Below, in pieces: positions 25,909-30,112 of a stretch of DNA of 30,112 nucleotides (its first letter is position 1; every line of letters starts with the position of its first letter). Made by a program: the position numbers and the translations under genes. This DNA comes from Bacillota bacterium. Its GTDB lineage: Bacteria; Bacillota; Bacilli; Paenibacillales; UBA4045. The stretch is from the NCBI GenBank assembly GCA_023441055.1, contig JAEZQY010000026.1:1-30112 (forward strand), given 5' to 3'. The notes beneath the pieces are model-generated. The model searched no databases and was not told the DNA's origin. It worked only from the letters and a program-made list of their open reading frames with translations.

Positions 25909-27420
25909 TTATGGCCTAGTCGCAATGTCCTCCAATCGCTTCGCCTCTGCCCACCAGCCGTCCATCTCCGTTAGGCTGCTGTCGGCAAATCGCTTCCCCG
26001 CCTCGCTCAACCTCGCTTCAATATGTCGAAATCGGCGAATAAATTTCCGGTTCGTCTGCGCCAGCGCTTCTTCCGGATCGAGCTTGAGGAATCGAGCCGC
26101 ATTGACTACCGCGAACAGCAGATCACCCAGCTCATCCCGCAGCTTCTCTTGACGATCCGCCAGCTCCTCATCAGAGCCGAGATGCGCCTTCACTTCTTGT
26201 AGTTCCTCTTCCACCTTGCCAAATACATCCTCGATTCGATCCCAGTCGAATCCTACCTCCGCAGCCTTCTTCTGCAGCTTGTACGCCGTCATGACTGCTG
26301 GCAGCTCACGGGGAATGCCATCAAGCTGAGAGGCTGCCGACTGGTCTATTCCCTTGGCCTGTTTCTCTACCGCCTTCATCTCCTGCCAGGTCGTGAACGC
26401 CTCTTCCGCGTCCTCTGCATTGCGGTTGCCGAACACATGCGGATGACGGCGAATGAGCTTCTCGTTCAGACCCGCTACAACGTCCCATACGGAGAATACC
26501 CCTTCTTCCTCTTCCATCTGCGCGTGCAGCATCACCTGCATCAGCAAGTCACCGAGCTCCTCGCACATCGCAGCAGGATCATCATCGTCGATCGTCTCGA
26601 GCACCTCATACGTCTCCTCAATCAGATTTTTGCGAATCGATTGATGGGTCTGCTCGCGATCCCACGGACATCCTTCGGGACTTCGAAGAATACGGACAAT
26701 CTCATGCAGCCGCTCGAACCGCCGATTCAGCAGCTGCTCATCTGCGCTGCGCGGCAGCCAGATGAGCGATAAATTGCCATAATCATCGCTGCGATCCAGC
26801 TCATACAGCGGCACCGTCTGAATCTGCTCTGCGCCCGCGACCCCTAGCGCATGTGCTACGACAACCGGATGCTCGTCCGGATAGAGCTCCATCAGCGCTA
26901 GCTTAACGTCCGATGCGGTGTAGCGATCATACACCTGGGCGATGATCGTATGCATGTCTGGGCGCAGCGAGACCGGATTCAGGTCAGTCGCGTCAAGCAG
27001 CTGGAATCCCTCTATCGGATCCAGCCCGAGACGCAGGAACACTTCATCCAGGAAACTCTCACCCCCAATGACTGTCACAGGCAAGCCAGACGCCTGCCCG
27101 CGCGCAAGCAGCATACGGACAGTGGCCTCTGCCACCATCGGATGTCCCGGTACGGCATACACGACCGCAGCGCCAGTCTGAGCCAGGCTGATCAGCTTGT
27201 CCACAATCACCTCGTAGGTAGCCTCGAATGTAGCGTGCGACTCATAGATCGAATCAAGAGATTCATACTGCACACCCTCCCGCTGCAGGTACTGCGCAAC
27301 TGGATGCCGATCGGTTCGCAGGAACAGTGGATCGGCTGTTTTTATTTTGTCCCATACGCCTAATGTGAGCTTGCTCTCGTCGCCGGAGCCCAGCCCGACT
27401 ATCGTTATCGTTCCCGCCAT
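25909..27420 (-). CDS. yabN: YabN: tetrapyrrole methylase domain fused to MazG pyrophosphohydrolase
   Basis: Two-domain house-cleaning protein. Residues 1 to about 225 have the SAM-dependent tetrapyrrole methylase fold (TITIVGLGSGDESKLTLG, VVYAVPGHPMVAEATV, VIGGESFLDEVFLRLG). Residues 230-503 hold tandem MazG parts hydrolysing nucleoside triphosphates: CPWDREQTH (251-259), EETYEVLE and EELGDLLMQVMLH with the metal-binding EExxE/ExxD array, then a second, similar EELQEV...DELGDLLFAVVNAARF. I start at 27420, with AGGAGG upstream and the family start MAGTITIVG. The sixteen in-frame codons before it overlap the 3' end of the flippase gene and are probably not used. The methylase substrate is unknown. 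Confidence 0.95.
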   Translation of the reverse strand: MAGTITIVGLGSGDESKLTLGVWDKIKTADPLFLRTDRHPVAQYLQREGVQYESLDSIYESHATFEATYEVIVDKLISLAQTGAAVVYAVPGHPMVAEATVRMLLARGQASGLPVTVIGGESFLDEVFLRLGLDPIEGFQLLDATDLNPVSLRPDMHTIIAQVYDRYTASDVKLALMELYPDEHPVVVAHALGVAGAEQIQTVPLYELDRSDDYGNLSLIWLPRSADEQLLNRRFERLHEIVRILRSPEGCPWDREQTHQSIRKNLIEETYEVLETIDDDDPAAMCEELGDLLMQVMLHAQMEEEEGVFSVWDVVAGLNEKLIRRHPHVFGNRNAEDAEEAFTTWQEMKAVEKQAKGIDQSAASQLDGIPRELPAVMTAYKLQKKAAEVGFDWDRIEDVFGKVEEELQEVKAHLGSDEELADRQEKLRDELGDLLFAVVNAARFLKLDPEEALAQTNRKFIRRFRHIEARLSEAGKRFADSSLTEMDGWWAEAKRLEDIATRP

Positions 27421-27457
27421 TCTTAAGCCGCCTCCTAACACGCTCTGCACTGCAGCA

Positions 27458-29122
27458 TCACGCATCACGGATGAAGCGCAGCTTCTGCAGCATCGGCACG
27501 ATTCTGCTGGACCCGCCTGGAATCAAGCGCAGCTCCTCCGCCCCGATCACCCTAAGCTTCACAGCCGCTAGTCCGAAGACGAGCGCGCCGCCCGTAATGC
27601 CGAGCATGGCAATGATTGTATTCATCATTCTTCTGCCGGGTATGACATCGGTCAACACCTCGGCCAATCCCCAATTGCTAAACCGTACAACAGCGATCAT
27701 CAGCACGAGCGCAAGCAGCGTCTTAGGTAGATAGGCGAATATACGCAGCTTCACATCAGCTAATCTTGCAATCGCCAGCAGATTGGCTGCTGCCGCGAGC
27801 GCGAAGGCAATCACGCCGGCTAACGCCGCGCCCTCCATGCCCATAATCGGCGTTAACACGAAGTTAAGCCCGAGCTTCACGACCGCCGCGCCCAGCATAT
27901 TGACTGCTGGTATGCGAACATGCCCCATGCCTTGCAGCACACTGGCGCTGATGATATTCAGCATGCTGAACACCGCTGTGAAGGCCAGGATCATCATGAC
28001 TGATGTGCCTTGATCATCCTTGTACAGCATCCAATTAATCGGCGCGGCCATAGCCGCCAGCCCTGCAGATGCCGCCGCGCCGAATACCCAGGTGATGCGA
28101 ATGCTCACAGATGCCCGCGTCTGCAGCGCGCGGTTATCCTTGCTGGCCATGGCTTCGGCAATCGCCGGAACCAAGGCCGCTGCCATGGCGCTGATCAGCA
28201 TCGCCACCAGCTGCACCAGCGGCTGTCCGCGCGCATATACACCTAGAAGCCCCAGCACCTGCTCCTCAGACATCCCGTCCTGCTGGAACAAGCGCGGCAG
28301 GGTGAAGGAATCTACAATATGCATAACAGGCAGCGCGATCGCACCCAGACAGACTGGGATCGCGTAGCGCGCCAGCTTGCCTGCGAGTCGCATTCTCGAT
28401 TCGGCAGGCTGGAGGTTCGTATGAGGCGCCGCGCGCCTCGATGTCTTGTCGCGCTGCCAATAGATGAGCATCAGCAACATACCCGCGCATGCGCCTGTAA
28501 CCGCTCCGAAGGTAGCGCCCGCAGCGATTACACGATCTGCCGCCTGCTGCGCCGTCAACAGCAGCAATAGCAGCAGCATCGTGCCAACACGTACGAACTG
28601 CTCCACGACCTGAGAGACTGCGGTTGGCAGCATATTGCCCTGTCCCTGGTAGTAGCCGCGCAGAGCAGACATGACCGGTATGAAGAGCAGCGCCCATGAC
28701 ACGCTGCGAATGGCCGGAGCGGTCTGGCTATTGCCGATCCAATCAGCTATTCGATCAGCTCCGAAGTACATCGCCGCGAACGCTGCGCTCCCCGATAACA
28801 GCAGCAGTACAGTCGACACCTCCAGGACGCGACGCGCCCCTGCATGATCACCGCGCGTCAGCCGCTCCGCGACGAAGACCGATATCGCGATCGGGAACCC
28901 CGCCGTCGCCATGAACAGGATGAGAATATAGAAGGGGTAGACGATGGTATAGATGCCATACGCGCCATCGCCAGCTATATTCTGCAGCGGAATCTTCTGG
29001 AGGGTGCCCAGCAGCTTCGAGACGATTGCCGCAATGCCTAACACGGCGGCACCCTTCGCCCATGATGCGCCCGATTGTCGATATTCCCCTGCTCCCGCTC
29101 GCTGCTCCACAGCTCTCCTCAT
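27458..29122 (-). CDS. yabM: SpoVB/MurJ-type polysaccharide flippase (YabM-like)
   Basis: Multidrug/oligosaccharidyl-lipid/polysaccharide superfamily transporter with about 14 transmembrane helices over roughly 550 residues. The N-terminal helix has GAAVLGIAAIVSKLLGTLQK-type sequence, then IPLQNIAGDGAYGIYTIVYP, RGYYQGQGNMLPTAVSQVVEQ (in parts) and the late ASVLQGMGHVRIPAVNMLGA. Family members such as SpoVB and MurJ move lipid-linked cell-wall precursors, and here a cortex or wall precursor is likely. At this locus, between spoVT and yabN, the B. subtilis equivalent is yabM. The start is uncertain: I use ATG at 29122, but an in-frame GTG three codons upstream and a GTG just downstream behind AGGAG are open alternatives. 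Confidence 0.92.
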   Translation of the reverse strand: MRRAVEQRAGAGEYRQSGASWAKGAAVLGIAAIVSKLLGTLQKIPLQNIAGDGAYGIYTIVYPFYILILFMATAGFPIAISVFVAERLTRGDHAGARRVLEVSTVLLLLSGSAAFAAMYFGADRIADWIGNSQTAPAIRSVSWALLFIPVMSALRGYYQGQGNMLPTAVSQVVEQFVRVGTMLLLLLLLTAQQAADRVIAAGATFGAVTGACAGMLLMLIYWQRDKTSRRAAPHTNLQPAESRMRLAGKLARYAIPVCLGAIALPVMHIVDSFTLPRLFQQDGMSEEQVLGLLGVYARGQPLVQLVAMLISAMAAALVPAIAEAMASKDNRALQTRASVSIRITWVFGAAASAGLAAMAAPINWMLYKDDQGTSVMMILAFTAVFSMLNIISASVLQGMGHVRIPAVNMLGAAVVKLGLNFVLTPIMGMEGAALAGVIAFALAAAANLLAIARLADVKLRIFAYLPKTLLALVLMIAVVRFSNWGLAEVLTDVIPGRRMMNTIIAMLGITGGALVFGLAAVKLRVIGAEELRLIPGGSSRIVPMLQKLRFIRDA

Positions 29123-29161
29123 CCCCCGCACTTATCCACAAGTACTATCATTCCATGTGTA

Positions 29162-29167
29162 ATTATA
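29162..29167 (-). promoter_or_regulatory. Lone TATAAT upstream of yabM
   Basis: A perfect TATAAT on the minus strand lies between the spoVT terminator and yabM, 40 bases before the gene. No acceptable -35 stands at normal distance, and I find no sigma-E or sigma-G pattern. It may be part of the yabM promoter. Confidence 0.3.
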
Positions 29168-29184
29168 ACGCACACCGACCGCAC

Positions 29185-29240
29185 AAGAAAGGCTCTCCAG
29201 ATTCAGAGCTGCCCCAGGAAGGGTCTGAATGTGGAAAGCC
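29185..29240 (-). terminator. Rho-independent terminator of spoVT
   Basis: On the minus strand a 17-base arm (29224-29240, starting GGCTTTCC) pairs with 29191-29207 (ending GGAGAGCC) with one small internal mismatch, around a 16-base loop, followed by TTTCTT (29185-29190). Confidence 0.85.
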
Positions 29241-29296
29241 CGTATGCTGTCATCATCTTGCACAGCTTGTTCCAGGCAGAACAGCCGGGAACCGCG

Positions 29297-29839
29297 TCAT
29301 TGTTCCATCTGCTTGCCTAGGAAGCCCGCCGCTGTCTCAGCCATCTTCAACTCAAGCTGGCTCATGGATACGCCCTCTTCCTTGCTCAGCAGGATGACGG
29401 TGCCAATCGGATCGCCCCCTGTGATGATCGGGGATATGACATAAGCGCTGTATGATTCTTGAATATCCTTAATGATACCCGCTTCCGTTGGTGCGGTCTC
29501 CAGTAAGGGCCTGCGTCCTTCCATGCAATTCTCGACAATGGTTCCGATCTGCTTGTCCATGTACTCCTTCTTCGAGCCGCCGGATACGGCGATGACATTG
29601 TCGCGATCAGTAATCATAATCGTATGTCCCGTGCTCTCGAAGAGCGACTCTGCGTACTCCTTGGCGAAGTCGCCAAGCTCACCGATCGGCGAATACTTCT
29701 TCAAGATGACCTCCCCGTCGCGATCTACGAATATCTCGAGCGGATCCCCCTCCCGGATTCGGAGTGTCCTGCGGATTTCCTTAGGAATGACAACTCTACC
29801 CAAATCATCGATACGTCGTACAATTCCAGTTGCTTTCAT
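29297..29839 (-). CDS. spoVT: Stage V sporulation protein T (AbrB-type regulator)
   Basis: Forespore transcription factor that tunes sigma-G-dependent genes. Residues 1-50 are an AbrB swapped-hairpin DNA-binding domain (MKATGIVRRIDDLGRVVIPK, then RTLRIREGDPLEIFVDRDG). Residues about 55-178 form a GAF domain (FAKEYAESLFESTGHTIMIT, GIIKDIQESYSAYVISPI, GTVILLSKEEG). At 180 residues it agrees with B. subtilis SpoVT. The GAGG ribosome binding site is modest. A sigma-G-like promoter lies upstream and a strong terminator follows. In B. subtilis mfd precedes it; here the next element upstream is a group II intron. Confidence 0.97.
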   Translation of the reverse strand: MKATGIVRRIDDLGRVVIPKEIRRTLRIREGDPLEIFVDRDGEVILKKYSPIGELGDFAKEYAESLFESTGHTIMITDRDNVIAVSGGSKKEYMDKQIGTIVENCMEGRRPLLETAPTEAGIIKDIQESYSAYVISPIITGGDPIGTVILLSKEEGVSMSQLELKMAETAAGFLGKQMEQ

Positions 29840-29985
29840 ACTCGTGGTGCCTCGCTTTCATGTGGTTTATTGGTGCAAACAGCTGGATCTGATCGAAGAG
29901 GATTGTAGTGAATTTCTGTCCATAGTATTCATCCGTTCCCAAATCCTTATACAACAGATTCAATATCAACCTTCCTTCATCCATG
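29840..29985 (-). other. Exon-side spacer between group II intron and spoVT
   Basis: 146 bases between the inferred intron 3' end and the spoVT ATG. An open frame runs across the junction into intron domain V, but it resembles no protein I know and would read through structured RNA, so I treat it as non-coding. The spacer holds the candidate spoVT promoter. Confidence 0.5.
29923..29953 (-). promoter_or_regulatory. Candidate sigma-G promoter of spoVT
   Basis: On the minus strand TGTATA (29948-29953), an 18-bp spacer and AATACTA (29923-29929), against the sigma-G consensus TGAATA-N17/18-CATACTA. spoVT is sigma-G dependent in B. subtilis. The start would be near 29916, about 77 bases before the ATG. 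Confidence 0.55.
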
Positions 29986-30112
29986 ATCGAGTAGGAGGAG
30001 GCGCCTAGCCTCCGTCCTCTCACACCACCGTACATGCGGGTCCGCATACGGCGGTTCCTAAAGGTTAACAAAGTTCCAAATAACGAGTAAGCAAACTTTT
30101 CAGCCCTTTCGC
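29986..30112 (-). mobile_element. Group II intron, 3' end (domains V and VI)
   Basis: The minus strand shows the diagnostic 3' end of a bacterial group II intron. Domain V (30025-30054) is a 30-base hairpin with an 8-bp lower helix CCGCCGTA/TACGGTGG, the catalytic triad read as CGC, a TG bulge and a short upper stem. It is followed by the linker TGTGAGAGGAC. Domain VI has a GGAGGC/GCCTCC stem (29997-30013) and then CCTACTCGAT, where the A at 29992 is a good branch-point candidate seven bases from the end. I set the 3' boundary at 29986 (ending ...CGAT), give or take a few bases. The 30-nt domain V and CGC triad suggest class C. The rest of the intron is outside the window. Confidence 0.85.
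30065..30112 (-). CDS. ltrA: C-terminal end of group II intron reverse transcriptase/maturase (partial)
   Basis: The last 15 codons before a TAA stop read AKGLKSLLTRYLELC, ending 10 bases before domain V. Intron-encoded proteins commonly end just ahead of domain V in bacterial introns, so this is probably the maturase C-terminus cut by the window edge. Too little is present to show any catalytic motif. Confidence 0.5.
   Translation of the reverse strand, partial: AKGLKSLLTRYLELC

Noticed and set aside
29805..30071. Open frame of 88 codons crossing the intron 3' end and running into spoVT
   Set aside because: It reads through domains V and VI of the intron and overlaps spoVT in another frame; it resembles no known protein.

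Overview
The window is a stretch of low-GC Gram-positive, spore-former chromosome with moderate GC content. Gene order and the 16S sequence both point to the Paenibacillaceae (Paenibacillus or a close relative). Every protein gene lies on the minus strand, so transcription runs from high to low coordinates. The order spoVT-yabM-yabN-(HU)-rqcP-yabP-yabQ-divIC-yabR-spoIIE-tilS-hpt-ftsH-...-coaX-hslO-cysK-pabB-pabA-pabC-folP-folB-folK-yazB-dusB-...-lysS-rrn is the conserved block known from the origin-proximal right arm of Bacillus subtilis. It carries the Paenibacillus-type additions of nadABC, greA and HU.

Layout in transcription order. The right edge (29986-30112) is the 3' end of a group II intron, whose domains V and VI and last maturase codons are visible. 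Next come spoVT with a sigma-G-like promoter, a SpoVB-family flippase, the YabN/MazG house-cleaning enzyme, HU, RqcP, YabP, YabQ, DivIC, the S1-domain protein and spoIIE behind a Spo0A-type promoter. This part mixes sporulation, cell division and translation quality control. tilS, hpt and ftsH follow, as in all Bacilli. A cofactor operon nadA-nadB-nadC-coaX-hslO comes next (NAD and CoA synthesis plus the redox chaperone Hsp33). cysK is an independent unit with a strong promoter and an Rrf2/CymR-type inverted repeat. The folate operon pabB-pabA-pabC-folP-folB-folK-HTH gene-dusB is tightly packed with overlapping stops and starts. greA has its own promoter and terminator, lysS has a terminator, and the left edge is the 5' half of a 16S rRNA gene with leader and promoter.

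This is mostly ordinary core genome. I see no convincing undescribed system. The points worth a second look are: the group II intron ending 146 bp from spoVT with the probable spore promoter intact; a sigma-H consensus match ahead of HU and the one-base HU/rqcP overlap; the 21-bp-spaced spoIIE promoter; a diverged 52-bp tandem duplication carrying TATAAT boxes upstream of the rRNA promoter; a PIAGT rather than PIKGT motif in PabB; and local gene absences compared with Bacillus (yabS-yabT, yacD). Several long open frames start upstream of the likely true start. I trimmed pabB, pabA, hslO, nadC, ftsH, tilS, yabN and yabM by ribosome binding site and family alignment.
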